A stretch of DNA of 64,000 nt from Marinobacter maritimus (GTDB lineage: Bacteria > Pseudomonadota > Gammaproteobacteria > Pseudomonadales > Oleiphilaceae): assembly GCF_007671675.1 (NCBI RefSeq), contig NZ_VCGW01000004.1:1-64000 (forward strand), read 5' to 3'. Under the pieces are notes generated by a model. That model ran no database searches, had not been told where the DNA came from, and saw only the letters and a program-made list of their open reading frames with translations. The translations under genes and the position numbers were made by a program. How positions within the stretch are numbered: position 1 is the first letter of the stretch; each line of letters begins with the position of its first letter. Positions 1 through 9,153 of this stretch are shown in pieces.

Positions 1-159
1 CGGACCATCAGTTGAACGTTCAGGTCATCTGAAATTCTAGCGGGAATATACCGACTACGCCGTGAGCACGAGTGGGACGTTTTTGACAAGATAGTCAGAA
101 TTTATGGTAAATCAGTAAAACCGGTTCCTCGCGCATTTATCCTTTCTGCCGCGCCCGGC

Positions 160-1575
160 GTGCGTAATATTACGCCCCTGACGACCTTGGCTCGCTATCG
201 TCGTCTTGCGGCCCTGGGGCCCTTGCTGGACTCTACAGACGCATCGCTGTCCGGTCTGGCCGGCATCAATCTGCTGAGGGACTATGTTCTCGCCGAGGAC
301 GATCGCGCTCATGCCTATGCACGGGCCATGGCGCGTTTTATGGCGAGCCAGTTCCCGGATACATACAACGATGAATTGGCCAAGCCCGGCAGTGACGGCA
401 CTGAGCGTTATCTCAGTCGCCAGGCGGCTTTCCTTCTTGGTATCTCCCTGGTGCAGAACGCCGGTGACGTGATTGTCGCCGTTGATTCGGCGGTTCAGGG
501 CAGCTATGCAAACCTGGACGTTGATCTGATCGACTTACCCGAGGTTGCGGTGGAGTTGAGTGACCCGCTACTGCTGACAAGCCAGCGAGTTTATGCCCAG
601 CCCGGACGCTCGGATACGCTTCCAGCCAACCGTTCGGACTTGCTGATTTCAGCAGAGCTGATGTTTGACTACAGCGAGGATGGGCGCGTGCAATCCATCA
701 GTTCCGAAGGCTGCCTGGCGCCCTCCATGCAAGAGCTTGCCCGGCTGTTCGGTGTTAATGGTTATATGGCAAAGCTCAGTACCCAGTGGTTGCCATCGGC
801 GTCGCTATCCCCTCAGAGCAGAATTGCGTATTCAAATCCGGGTATTGATGAGCGGCTGGTGTTCGACTGGGCAGCCGGCACAGCCACCTTCGAAACCGGC
901 ACAACGTGCCATCTGCTGGAGGGCATTCAGCCGGGCTCGACAGAGTTGGGTGGAAATCCGGAGATAACTTACAGCTGGAGTTTCAGCAATGGAAAACTGT
1001 CAGAGGTGGTCGCCCGGATTCCCCGGCAGTCCGGCACTATTGTTCGGACATTGGTGCCGGAGTTGTCCAACGCGCCAGCCGGGTTTTTTGGGTACCGGAT
1101 GATGGAAGAAGGAGTTGAGCAGGAGTCACTGATTTATAGCGGTGGGCTTCAGAATTGTACAGTTGAGGACGATGTTGATGCGCAGATTACGGCGCAGGTA
1201 GTGACCGCATATCAGAGCTATGCGTTCTCCGGGTATGAGCCTCAGCCAGCTGGTTTTAACGGCCTGGTGTTGGAGTTTGATACACGAGGCGAACTCAACC
1301 GGCCGCTGAGATACGGTTTTCTGTCACCAGAAATGGCCGGGCTGGATACCGTCGATGCCGAGCCTGGATTCGAATGGGCGCTGTATTATCCTGCCGGAAA
1401 CAGCAGTATGCCTGCGGGTGAGGCCCTGAACCTGATCCAGGCGGCCTATCTCAAGAGCTATGGCGGAAGCCGCAACTGTGGTCGCGAGTTTGAGGGGGTG
1501 CCGTCTGGCGTTTATGCAAGAGTAGACTATATCTACGAGAATCTGTCGGAATACCTTGTCGGGCTGCTGGAATGA
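160..1575 (+). CDS. Unrecognised protein, probably N-terminally incomplete
   Basis: A 471-residue frame from a GTG codon. I do not recognise the family. The region just after the start (residues 3-11, NITPLTTLA) resembles a short motif I associate with the N-terminal part of large secreted or lipoprotein-type proteins, where it normally sits well inside the chain behind a signal peptide. Here there is no signal peptide and no clear ribosome site before the GTG. The frame stays open upstream to a stop at position 13 without an ATG, GTG or TTG, so the true N-terminus may have been lost to a frameshift or deletion. The rest is acidic, with four scattered cysteines and no catalytic motif I can name. 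It ends 66 bases before tRNA-Leu on the other strand. The reading frame is secure; the start and function are not. Confidence 0.6.
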   Translation: MRNITPLTTLARYRRLAALGPLLDSTDASLSGLAGINLLRDYVLAEDDRAHAYARAMARFMASQFPDTYNDELAKPGSDGTERYLSRQAAFLLGISLVQNAGDVIVAVDSAVQGSYANLDVDLIDLPEVAVELSDPLLLTSQRVYAQPGRSDTLPANRSDLLISAELMFDYSEDGRVQSISSEGCLAPSMQELARLFGVNGYMAKLSTQWLPSASLSPQSRIAYSNPGIDERLVFDWAAGTATFETGTTCHLLEGIQPGSTELGGNPEITYSWSFSNGKLSEVVARIPRQSGTIVRTLVPELSNAPAGFFGYRMMEEGVEQESLIYSGGLQNCTVEDDVDAQITAQVVTAYQSYAFSGYEPQPAGFNGLVLEFDTRGELNRPLRYGFLSPEMAGLDTVDAEPGFEWALYYPAGNSSMPAGEALNLIQAAYLKSYGGSRNCGREFEGVPSGVYARVDYIYENLSEYLVGLLE

Positions 1576-1641
1576 TCAGCGGCTACGAAGGATCAGACAA
1601 TAACAGGGAGTTGGAGTAATCGCATTTCTCAGGGAGAGAAA

Positions 1642-1728
1642 TGGTGCCGAGGAGAGGACTTGAACCTCCACGCCCTTGCGAGCACTAGCACCTGAAGCTA
1701 GCGTGTCTACCAATTTCACCACCTCGGC
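1642..1728 (-). tRNA. tRNA-Leu (CAG)
   Basis: An 87-nt cloverleaf read on the minus strand. The 7-bp acceptor GCCGAGG/CCTCGGC is followed by discriminator A and an encoded CCA. The D-arm carries the AATTGGTAGAC sequence, the anticodon loop is TTCAGGT (anticodon CAG), there is a long class-II variable arm, and the T-arm contains GGTTCAAGTCC. The long variable arm and the anticodon agree on leucine, and the sequence closely follows E. coli leuT-type tRNAs. It stands alone between the unrecognised gene and rnr. Confidence 0.97.
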
Positions 1729-1856
1729 AGGTGATTTGCAGATTTACCGTTAGTTTGTTGAAAACTAGGCGTTTCTGCCAAAGATGAAGGTATGCTTCAT
1801 CAGATGGCGCGTACTTTAATAATTCCGACTGTAGCTGTCAAACGTTTTTTCAGTAA

Positions 1857-1884
1857 TTGGACGGCAGGTATTTGTGCCTATAAA
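1857..1884 (+). promoter_or_regulatory. Candidate sigma-70 promoter of rnr
   Basis: TTGGAC (1857-1862) and TATAAA (1879-1884) are separated by 16 bp, giving a predicted transcription start near 1891 and a leader of about 90 nt before the rnr ATG at 1982. The position argues against the longer in-frame rnr start at 1874, which would lie inside this promoter. Confidence 0.5.
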
Positions 1885-1981
1885 GGGTGGGTTGTTAGGC
1901 AGTCGATCCGTACCAACGTATACTACATTGCAAACGAATATGAACAGCGCCGTTGTGGCGCCGCATTTAGCAAGGATTTTA

Positions 1982-4504
1982 ATGGTTTCCAGGAATAAAA
2001 AACACAAAGACCCCCACGCGGGCCGTGAGGCTCAAAACTATGAAAACCCGATTCAAAGCCGGGAATTCATTCTCGCGCACCTGAAAGAACGTGGGGCGCC
2101 GGCAACGCACGAGACATTGTGTTCCGAGCTTGGCCAGACCACTCCGGAAGGTATCGAAGCACTCAGGCGGCGCCTGATTGCCATGTGCCGGGATGGTCAG
2201 CTTATTTGTAACCGTCGCGACGCGTTCCTTCCGATTGAGGAAGCCGATCTGGTCAGCGGTCGAGTTATTGGTCACAGAGATGGCTTCGGCTTTCTGGTGC
2301 CGGATGATGGTGGGTCTGATCTGTTTCTTACCGCACGCCAGATGCGCATGGTGTTTCACGGTGACAGGGTTGCCGCACGGGTAGACAAGGTTGATGATCG
2401 TGGTCGGCGTGAAGGCGTTATCGTTGATGTTATAGAACATCGCACGCACCAGACCGTCGGGCGCTTTTTTAATGAAAGCGGTATCGCCTACGTGGTACCC
2501 GAGAATGCCAGGATCAACCACGAAGTGCTGGTGCCGGAAGAGCATATTGGTGAGGCTTATCACGGTCAGTACGTTGTTGTGGATATTTTGCGCCAGCCCA
2601 CAATGCGCAGCAAGCCCACCGGCAAGATCGCAGAGATTCTGGGGGAACATATGGCCCCGGGTATGGAAATTGATGTGGCTATCCGTTCTTACGACATTCC
2701 CCATAGCTGGCCAACGGAAGTAGGCGCTCAGGCAGCGGCTATTCCAGGGGAAGTGGAAGAGAAAGACAAAGCCAATCGTGTGGATATCCGCAATATGCGG
2801 CTGGTGACCATCGATGGCGAGACCGCACGGGATTTCGACGACGCCATATATTGTGAGCCGAGGGGCCGTGGTGCCTATCGTCTGGTCGTAGCAATAGCCG
2901 ATGTATCCCATTACGTACGCACCGGCTCGCCTCTCGATGAAGAAGCCCTGCGCCGGGGCAACTCGGTGTACTTTCCGGACCACGTGGTGCCCATGCTTCC
3001 GGAGAAGCTGTCCAATGGCCTGTGTTCCCTGAACCCTGACGTTGATCGCCTGTGCATGGTGGCAGATATGACCATCAGCGCTGCTGGGAATATCAGTGGG
3101 TACACTTTCTACCAGGCGGTTATGCGCAGCCATGCGCGGCTAACCTATAACAAAGTCAGCGACATGCTGGAGCGGCCAGATTCAGAACCGGGTTATCGGT
3201 TGTCTGCCCAGTACGCAGATGTGCTTCCGCATCTGCATAACCTGTACGATCTTTACAAGCTGCTGCGTAAAGCGCGAACGGAACGTGGGGCTATCGATTT
3301 TGAAACCACGGAAACCCAAATTGTTTTCGATGCGGAACGTAAAATCGAAGAAATTGTGCCGGTACATCGCAACGATGCCCACAAGATTGTGGAAGAGAGC
3401 ATGCTGTGCGCCAACGTGGCCGCGGCGCGTTTCCTGAAGAAGCACAAGATGCCGGCACTTTATCGTGTGCATGATGGCCCCTCGGAAGAGCGGCTCAACT
3501 CGGTGCGTTTGTTCCTGGGTGAACTTGGTCTGCAGTTGGGTGGCGGAGACAAGCCAACTTCGGCCGATTATCAGGCGCTGCTATCCCAGATAACAGACAG
3601 GCCGGACGCCAATGTGATCCAGACGGTTATGTTGCGTTCGCTGAGCCAGGCGGTCTACAGCCCGGAAGAGAGTGGCCACTTTGGCCTTGGCTTCCCGAGT
3701 TACGCCCACTTTACCTCGCCGATTCGCCGATACCCGGATCTGGTTGTGCACCGGGCTATCAAGTCCCGGATTCATAACCCCGAGGTTACGAAGGATGTCG
3801 TGTCACCCCGCGTCTTTGATCCGGAGTTAGTCGAATACCCTTACGACTATGCCCGTATGGAGCAGCTGGGTGAGCATGTGTCGATGACCGAGCGGCGCGC
3901 TGATGATGCCACTCGCGATGTTATGGCGTGGCTCAAGTGCGAGTTTCTCAGTGATCATGTCGGAGAAGAGTTTGACGGGGTTATAGCCGCCGTTGTGCCG
4001 TTCGGGTTTTTTGTCGAGCTGTCTGGTGTGTATATCGAAGGCCTGGTGCATGTTTCCACACTCAGCGGTGATTACTTCCACCACGATGCGGCTAAGCATC
4101 GCCTGATTGGCGAGCGCACAGCGGTTAGCTTCCGCCTGGGTGACGAGCTGCGCGTCCGAGTGACGCGGGTTGGTATGGAAGACCGCAAGATTGATTTGGA
4201 GCTGGTTAGTGAGCCAAGGCGTCGGCAAGCAGATCGGGATGCTCTGGATGTAGCCAAGCGGGATACCCGAAACAAGGATGGCAAGCGAGCTGATAAGGGT
4301 CGCAGCCGAGGCAGAACGCCTGCGGGCAGCAAATCTGGCAAGGGCGGAAAGTCTGGAAAGCCTGCAAAGGCAAAAAAACCGGCCAGTGCAAAGGCCCAGT
4401 TGGTGGCGGATGCCGCCCAAGAGGCCAACCAGAAGCCGAAAAAAGGCTCTCGCAAGCCAGCCGGTGTCAGCAAGCCTCGGAAGCCACGCAAAACAGATAA
4501 ATAA
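1982..4504 (+). CDS. rnr: Ribonuclease R (3'-5' exoribonuclease)
   Basis: Processive RNase II-family exonuclease that degrades structured RNA in mRNA decay and rRNA/tRNA quality control; cytoplasmic. The 840-residue product begins with the helix-turn-helix-like RNase R N-domain (NPIQSREFILAHL), followed by cold-shock domains, the RNB catalytic domain with the metal-binding DFDDAI motif around residue 284, an S1 domain (FDGVIAAVVPFGFFVEL) and a long Lys/Arg/Gly/Ala-rich basic tail from about residue 745. The ATG at 1982 was chosen because AAGGA precedes it at good spacing, the family N-terminus starts there, and a promoter covers the longer in-frame start at 1874. rlmB follows 15 bp downstream, the usual gammaproteobacterial pair. 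Confidence 0.96.
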   Translation: MVSRNKKHKDPHAGREAQNYENPIQSREFILAHLKERGAPATHETLCSELGQTTPEGIEALRRRLIAMCRDGQLICNRRDAFLPIEEADLVSGRVIGHRDGFGFLVPDDGGSDLFLTARQMRMVFHGDRVAARVDKVDDRGRREGVIVDVIEHRTHQTVGRFFNESGIAYVVPENARINHEVLVPEEHIGEAYHGQYVVVDILRQPTMRSKPTGKIAEILGEHMAPGMEIDVAIRSYDIPHSWPTEVGAQAAAIPGEVEEKDKANRVDIRNMRLVTIDGETARDFDDAIYCEPRGRGAYRLVVAIADVSHYVRTGSPLDEEALRRGNSVYFPDHVVPMLPEKLSNGLCSLNPDVDRLCMVADMTISAAGNISGYTFYQAVMRSHARLTYNKVSDMLERPDSEPGYRLSAQYADVLPHLHNLYDLYKLLRKARTERGAIDFETTETQIVFDAERKIEEIVPVHRNDAHKIVEESMLCANVAAARFLKKHKMPALYRVHDGPSEERLNSVRLFLGELGLQLGGGDKPTSADYQALLSQITDRPDANVIQTVMLRSLSQAVYSPEESGHFGLGFPSYAHFTSPIRRYPDLVVHRAIKSRIHNPEVTKDVVSPRVFDPELVEYPYDYARMEQLGEHVSMTERRADDATRDVMAWLKCEFLSDHVGEEFDGVIAAVVPFGFFVELSGVYIEGLVHVSTLSGDYFHHDAAKHRLIGERTAVSFRLGDELRVRVTRVGMEDRKIDLELVSEPRRRQADRDALDVAKRDTRNKDGKRADKGRSRGRTPAGSKSGKGGKSGKPAKAKKPASAKAQLVADAAQEANQKPKKGSRKPAGVSKPRKPRKTDK

Positions 4505-4519
4505 CAGGAAACCTAACCA

Positions 4520-5257
4520 GTGTCCGAAGAATTTGTATTTGGCTGGCACGCGGTTGAGGCTGTCCTCAAGCGCGAGCCGGGAAGGTTGCAGAGGGTCTGG
4601 ATTCAGACTGGCCGGCAGGACAAGCGAGTAAAAACCATCACCGATGCCCTGGATGAGTTGGGGGTTAAGTGGGGGGTTGTGCATCGTAAGGAGCTGGATG
4701 AGCGGGTTGGCGGAGTTCACCAAGGCGTTGTTGCGGCGGTCAGTGAAAGCCGCGAATGGACGGAAGACGATCTTCTGACTCAACTTGCGGCAAGTGATAA
4801 ATCCCCTTTTTTGCTTGTGCTGGATGGCGTAACCGATCCTCACAATCTGGGAGCGTGCATGCGTACCTGCGATGCAGTCGGTATTCAGGCTGTTATCGTG
4901 CCGAAAGACAAATCAGCTTCGCTGACAGCGGTAGCGCGGAAAGTTGCCTGCGGTGCGGCGGAGACTGTTCCTTTTGTTCGCGTAACCAATCTGGCGCGGT
5001 TTCTTCGCACCCTGAAGGATCAGGGTGTGTGGTTGATCGGTGCTGCTGGTGAAGCCGAGGCTACGTTGTATCAGGCAGACTTCAAGGGCCCGGTTGCGTT
5101 GGTTATGGGTGCGGAGGGCGCGGGCATGCGCCGGCTCACGCGGGAGCACTGCGATCAGCTCATCAATATTCCCATGCTGGGGCATGTAGACAGCCTCAAC
5201 GTTTCTGTGGCGACCGGTGTCTGTTTGTATGAGGCATTGCGCCAGCGCCTTGGTTAA
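4520..5257 (+). CDS. rlmB: 23S rRNA (guanosine-2251 2'-O) methyltransferase
   Basis: SPOUT-superfamily (TrmH/SpoU) enzyme that uses SAM to methylate the 2'-hydroxyl of G2251 in the 23S rRNA P-loop. The 245-residue product has the substrate-binding N-domain (EEFVFGWHAVEAVLK, residues 2-16) and the three SpoU motifs: NLGACMRTCDAVG, LVMGAEGAGMRRLT and IPMLGHVDSLNVSVATG. These form the trefoil-knot cofactor site. It starts with GTG and lies 15 bp after rnr, so the two are probably co-transcribed. Confidence 0.95.
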   Translation: MSEEFVFGWHAVEAVLKREPGRLQRVWIQTGRQDKRVKTITDALDELGVKWGVVHRKELDERVGGVHQGVVAAVSESREWTEDDLLTQLAASDKSPFLLVLDGVTDPHNLGACMRTCDAVGIQAVIVPKDKSASLTAVARKVACGAAETVPFVRVTNLARFLRTLKDQGVWLIGAAGEAEATLYQADFKGPVALVMGAEGAGMRRLTREHCDQLINIPMLGHVDSLNVSVATGVCLYEALRQRLG

Positions 5258-5260
5258 CTC

Positions 5261-5289
5261 TTGCACGGACGGTCGTGTCCGCCTAGAAT
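5261..5289 (+). promoter_or_regulatory. Candidate sigma-70 promoter of the rpsF operon
   Basis: TTGCAC (5261-5266) and TAGAAT (5284-5289) have the ideal 17-bp spacing and begin just after the rlmB stop codon. The predicted start near 5296 leaves a leader of about 190 nt before rpsF. Confidence 0.6.
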
Positions 5290-5295
5290 ACGTCA

Positions 5296-5487
5296 CCCCT
5301 TTTCCAAGGGGGAGGTTTTGTATTGCTTTTAATCAGGCATGCTTAGTCTCGCTTTTGATCGGGCCTTTCTTGTAACGCCTTATTGATAAAGCAAAAAACC
5401 GGCGGCTCAGGCTGCCACCTCCTTGCTTTCTTGCTTCCCGGCCAGTCCGCGAATTAAGGAAAGCTGTTCAATCCGTAGGGAGAACTC
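5296..5487 (+). promoter_or_regulatory. Long 5' leader of rpsF, possible S6:S18 autoregulatory RNA
   Basis: About 190 nt of non-coding sequence lies between the predicted transcription start and rpsF, in an operon encoding both S6 and S18. Bacterial rpsF leaders are known to bind the S6:S18 complex and repress the operon. Several short GC-rich segments that could pair are visible, including one with CCG around 5399-5450, but I could not fold it reliably. The regulatory role is inference from position and operon content. Confidence 0.3.
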
Positions 5488-5928
5488 ATGCGTCACTACG
5501 AAATCGTGTTTATGGTACACCCGGATCAAAGCGAGCAAGTGCCCGCGATGATCGAGCGTTATACCAGCGTCATCACTGAAGATGGCGGCAAGGTACATCG
5601 CCTGGAAGATTGGGGCCGTCGTCATATGGCTTACCCGATCAACAAGATTCACAAAGCTCACTATGTGCTGATGAACGTAGAATGTTCACAGGCAGCGATG
5701 GACGAGCTGACTCACAACTTCCGGTTCAACGATGCCATCATCCGCGACTTGATTCTGCGTCGCGATGAAGCCGTTGCTGATATCTCTCCGATGAAAGCCG
5801 CTGAGTCCCGTGAGGACCGTCGTTCCGGCGGAGATGATCGCCCACGTCGTTCAGCTGAATCTGATGACCGTCAAGACGACAGTCAAGATGACAGTCAGAA
5901 AGCTGAAACCCAGGACGAAGAAGAGTAA
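5488..5928 (+). CDS. rpsF: 30S ribosomal protein S6
   Basis: Small-subunit protein that binds 16S rRNA as a dimer with S18 on the platform. The 146 residues show the S6 fold ([35 protein letters not shown]) and then an unusually long, very acidic tail with DDRQ/DDSQ repeats ending in EEE. That tail is of the type extended by RimK in other bacteria, and a rimK gene lies at 39.6 kb in this window; any modification here is inference. rpsR follows 25 bp downstream. Confidence 0.97.
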   Translation: MRHYEIVFMVHPDQSEQVPAMIERYTSVITEDGGKVHRLEDWGRRHMAYPINKIHKAHYVLMNVECSQAAMDELTHNFRFNDAIIRDLILRRDEAVADISPMKAAESREDRRSGGDDRPRRSAESDDRQDDSQDDSQKAETQDEEE

Positions 5929-5953
5929 TTAACCGGAGTTGAGGAGTTACGTT

Positions 5954-6184
5954 ATGGCTCGTTTTTTCAGACGTCGCAAGTTCTGCCGTTTCACGGCGGA
6001 AGGTGTTAAAGAGATCGATTACAAGGATCTGGACACCCTGAAAGGCTACATCACTGAAACCGGCAAAATCGTGCCCAGCCGTATCACTGGCACCAAAGCA
6101 CGTTATCAGCGTCAGCTGGCAACCGCTATCAAGCGGGCCCGCTTTCTGGCACTGCTGCCGTACTCGGACAGCCACGATAACTAA
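5954..6184 (+). CDS. rpsR: 30S ribosomal protein S18
   Basis: The 76-residue basic S18 protein ([33 protein letters not shown]) that pairs with S6 on the ribosomal platform. The ATG at 5954 is chosen over an in-frame start at 5939 because the family begins at [10 protein letters not shown] and GAGGAG lies just upstream. As in Pseudomonas, no priB lies between rpsF and rpsR. Confidence 0.97.
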   Translation: MARFFRRRKFCRFTAEGVKEIDYKDLDTLKGYITETGKIVPSRITGTKARYQRQLATAIKRARFLALLPYSDSHDN

Positions 6185-6210
6185 GTAACAGATAGACAGG
6201 ACTTGGGACC

Positions 6211-7077
6211 ATGCGTGCACTGGCACAATTTGTAATGCGCGGTCCCCTTCAGGCCAGCGGAGTAGCAGCAGTAACAACTGCGGTACCCTTGCTGTTCTGG
6301 ATTGGCGCAGCGGTTGTCGGCCTGGTTATTCTCAGGCTTGGCATCAGTCAGGGGCTTACTATTGGACTCTGGGCATTACTTCCAGCGCTTGGCTGGGGTG
6401 TGTTTGGAGGTGATCCGACAGCCTTGGCGGTTTTGCTGCAAGTGATGCTGATGGCGTCATTGCTCAGAACAACGCTGTCCTGGGAAAGAGCCCTTTTAGG
6501 AGGGAGCTTTCTGGCGATCGTTATGGGGCTTACGTTGCCCATGATGTATCCCGGTTTGCTGGACGAACTCGTTCGCGCCGGGGTCAGTTTTTACGAACAG
6601 TACAATGCTGAGGTGGCTCGTACGCTCGGGAGTGATCTTGAGACGGTTATACGGGACACCATGAACGCCAGTATGGCGGGCAGTTATCTGGCAGTAGGCT
6701 TGGGCATGACAATGCTGGCCAGATCATGGCAGGCGGGATTGTATAATCCCGGCGGTTTCCGTTCGGAATTCCATGGTCTGAAGTTGTCTCCCGCTGTTGC
6801 TGCGGTCTTTGCCGCCACCATGGTTGTAGGTCCGTTTCTCGGGCTGAACTCCATGTTACTGATATGGGTAGCCGGAACGCCGATGTTTTTGGCGGGTCTT
6901 GCACTGATTCATGGCATTGTCGGACGTAAGAACCTGAGTGGCCAGTGGCTTGCAATGTTCTATGTTGCGCTGGTTCTTCTGGGCCCAAGTCTGATGATTC
7001 TGTTAGTAGTTCTGGCATTTGTGGATAGCTGGCTGGATATCCGGGGGCGAATAAAGCCTGCCGGGCCGGCTGAATAA
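6211..7077 (+). CDS. DUF2232 (YybS-like) integral membrane protein
   Basis: A 288-residue, strongly hydrophobic protein with roughly seven or eight membrane segments, for example residues 25-45, 80-110 and 205-275. Length, hydropathy and position between rpsR and rplI match the DUF2232 gene found at the same place in Pseudomonas and relatives. It has no known biochemical role. It lies 26 bp after rpsR and 20 bp before rplI, so it is carried in the ribosomal-protein operon. Confidence 0.75.
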   Translation: MRALAQFVMRGPLQASGVAAVTTAVPLLFWIGAAVVGLVILRLGISQGLTIGLWALLPALGWGVFGGDPTALAVLLQVMLMASLLRTTLSWERALLGGSFLAIVMGLTLPMMYPGLLDELVRAGVSFYEQYNAEVARTLGSDLETVIRDTMNASMAGSYLAVGLGMTMLARSWQAGLYNPGGFRSEFHGLKLSPAVAAVFAATMVVGPFLGLNSMLLIWVAGTPMFLAGLALIHGIVGRKNLSGQWLAMFYVALVLLGPSLMILLVVLAFVDSWLDIRGRIKPAGPAE

Positions 7078-7097
7078 AGCACGAAGAGGTTAACGAG

Positions 7098-7544
7098 ATG
7101 GAAGTTATTCTGCTCGAGAAAGTTGCAAACCTTGGCACCCTGGGTGACAAGGTAAAAGTTAAATCCGGTTACGGCCGTAATTACCTGCTTCCGTACGGTA
7201 AGGCTGCGCCTGCCACTGAAGCAAACCTGAAGGCGTTTGAAGAGCGTCGTGCTGAGCTTGAGAAAGCTGCAGCCGGCAAGCTGGCAACGGCTCAGGCGCG
7301 CGCTGAGGCTCTGGAAGGTGCATCCTTCACAGTTACCTCTAAAGCGGGCGACGAAGGCAAGCTGTTCGGCTCCATTGGTGTTCGCGATATTGCAGACGTG
7401 ATCACTGCTGCGGGTACCGACGTTGAGAAGAGCGAAGTTCGTCTTCCGGAAGGCCCGCTGCGGACGACCGGTGAGTACGAAATCGAACTTCAGCTGCACT
7501 CAGACGTTGAAGTGACTGTTAAGCTGGCGGTTGTTGCCGAGTAA
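7098..7544 (+). CDS. rplI: 50S ribosomal protein L9
   Basis: The 148-residue L9 has the N-terminal rRNA-binding domain ([33 protein letters not shown]), a long connecting helix rich in Ala/Glu/Lys (residues about 41-75) and the C-terminal domain ([18 protein letters not shown]). It binds 23S rRNA near the L1 stalk. It is the last gene of the operon, with a strong terminator hairpin after it. Confidence 0.97.
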   Translation: MEVILLEKVANLGTLGDKVKVKSGYGRNYLLPYGKAAPATEANLKAFEERRAELEKAAAGKLATAQARAEALEGASFTVTSKAGDEGKLFGSIGVRDIADVITAAGTDVEKSEVRLPEGPLRTTGEYEIELQLHSDVEVTVKLAVVAE

Positions 7545-7611
7545 GTTTCTTACCCTGTAACACGCTGGTGGCTTGCCGTGAGCTCTTTGGAGTTCATTGC
7601 CAGCCAAACCG

Positions 7612-7655
7612 ACAGGCCCGAACCGTTTATACGGCTTTCGGGCCTGTTGCTTTCT
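7612..7655 (+). terminator. Terminator after rplI
   Basis: An 11-bp stem ACAGGCCCGAA/TTCGGGCCTGT plus an inner CCGT/ACGG pairing is followed by a T-rich stretch (7647-7655). It separates the ribosomal operon from dnaB. Confidence 0.75.
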
Positions 7656-7740
7656 GGTATGCTGTCAGCATCCAGTAACCCCCTCCCATCGCTACGACAT
7701 TCCACATACACTGTCGTGGTGACGATGCTTAACTGAAGAT

Positions 7741-9153
7741 ATGTTCATGGCCAAGCCTAATCTGAAGCCCGCTAGTACTGATCCAGAGACCAGCCGAATC
7801 AAGGTGCCCCCTCATTCCGTTGAAGCGGAGCAGGCAGTGCTGGGTGGCCTGATGCTGGACAACCGGCGGTTTGATGAAATTACCGAGATAATCTCCGCAG
7901 CGGACTTCTATCGCCAGGATCACAGGCTGATTTTTGGTGCGGTAGAGCGCCTTGCCAGCGAGAACGAACCGTTGGACGTGGTCACCCTGGCAGAGTTTCT
8001 GGAGCGGGCCGGTGATATTGAGGATGCCGGAGGGTTGTCTTATCTTGCTGAGCTGGCAGAGAAAACGCCGGGCGCTGCCAATATTCGTGCCTACGCCGAG
8101 ATTGTTCGCGAGCGCTCGATCCTCAGGCAGCTTGTGGAGGTTTCCGGGAAAATATCAGACTCTGCGTTTAATCCCCTGGGCCGCAACAGTAATGAGATTC
8201 TGGATGAAGCTGAGCGAAACGTATTCCAGATCGCTGAATCCAGGGTTAAAGAAGGTTCCGGTCCGCAGTCCATCAACCCGATTCTGACCAAAACACTGAG
8301 TCGCATCGAGGAGCTGTTCGAATCTGGTGAGCAGACAACGGGGCTTACCACCGGGTTCAGAGATCTGGATGAACAGACGTCGGGTATGCAGCCGGCCGAT
8401 CTCATCATCGTGGCGGGTCGACCCTCGATGGGTAAGACCACATTCGCCATGAACATTGTCGAGAATGCACTGATCAGCACGGGCACTCCGGTTCTGGTAT
8501 TCAGTATGGAGATGCCGGCAGATGCGCTGGCCATGCGTATGCTTTCGTCTCTTGGCCGTATTGATCAAAGCAAAGTACGCGGCGGCAAGCTTGAGGAAGA
8601 TGACTGGCCCAGACTGACTTCTGCCGTCAGCCTGCTTAAAGACAAGCCGCTGTATATTGATGACACGCCCGGCCTCAGTCCTACTGAGCTGCGCTCCCGG
8701 GCGCGACGAATTGCGCGTGAGAACGACGGTAAAATTGGCCTGATCATGGTGGACTACCTGCAGTTGATGCGGGTGCCAGGCAACACCGAAGGCCGGACGG
8801 CGGAGATCTCCGAAATTTCCCGGTCTTTGAAGGGCATTGCGAAAGAACTCAGTTGCCCTGTTGTAGCGCTTTCGCAGCTAAACCGGAGCCTTGAGCAACG
8901 TCCGAACAAACGTCCGATCAATTCCGATCTGCGGGAATCCGGTGCGATTGAGCAGGATGCCGACGTAATCATGTTTGTGTACCGTGATGAGGTATACAAC
9001 GAGGATACGCCAGATAAGGGCATTGCCGAGATTATCATCGGTAAGCAGCGTAATGGTCCCATTGGGACGATTCGTCTGGCGTTTATCGGCAAATACACTA
9101 AGTTTGAAGATCTCGCCCACGGTGACTACAACGACTATGGTGGTGAATACTGA
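7741..9153 (+). CDS. dnaB: Replicative DNA helicase DnaB
   Basis: Hexameric 5'-3' helicase that unwinds the replication fork and recruits primase. The 470 residues contain the DnaB N-terminal domain (PPHSVEAEQAVLGGLMLD, 23-40) and a RecA-like C-domain with Walker A GRPSMGKTT (226-234), Walker B (LIMVDYLQL) and the DnaB motif KRPINSDLRESGAIEQDAD. Start is ATG at 7741, with a second ATG two codons later equally possible. The stop codon shares one base with the alr start (TGATG), so the two are coupled. Confidence 0.97.
   Translation: MFMAKPNLKPASTDPETSRIKVPPHSVEAEQAVLGGLMLDNRRFDEITEIISAADFYRQDHRLIFGAVERLASENEPLDVVTLAEFLERAGDIEDAGGLSYLAELAEKTPGAANIRAYAEIVRERSILRQLVEVSGKISDSAFNPLGRNSNEILDEAERNVFQIAESRVKEGSGPQSINPILTKTLSRIEELFESGEQTTGLTTGFRDLDEQTSGMQPADLIIVAGRPSMGKTTFAMNIVENALISTGTPVLVFSMEMPADALAMRMLSSLGRIDQSKVRGGKLEEDDWPRLTSAVSLLKDKPLYIDDTPGLSPTELRSRARRIARENDGKIGLIMVDYLQLMRVPGNTEGRTAEISEISRSLKGIAKELSCPVVALSQLNRSLEQRPNKRPINSDLRESGAIEQDADVIMFVYRDEVYNEDTPDKGIAEIIIGKQRNGPIGTIRLAFIGKYTKFEDLAHGDYNDYGGEY

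Noticed and set aside
1979..3133. 384-codon open frame antisense to rnr
   Set aside because: It is a mirror of the rnr codon pattern, has no ribosome site and no recognisable domain; rnr is certain.
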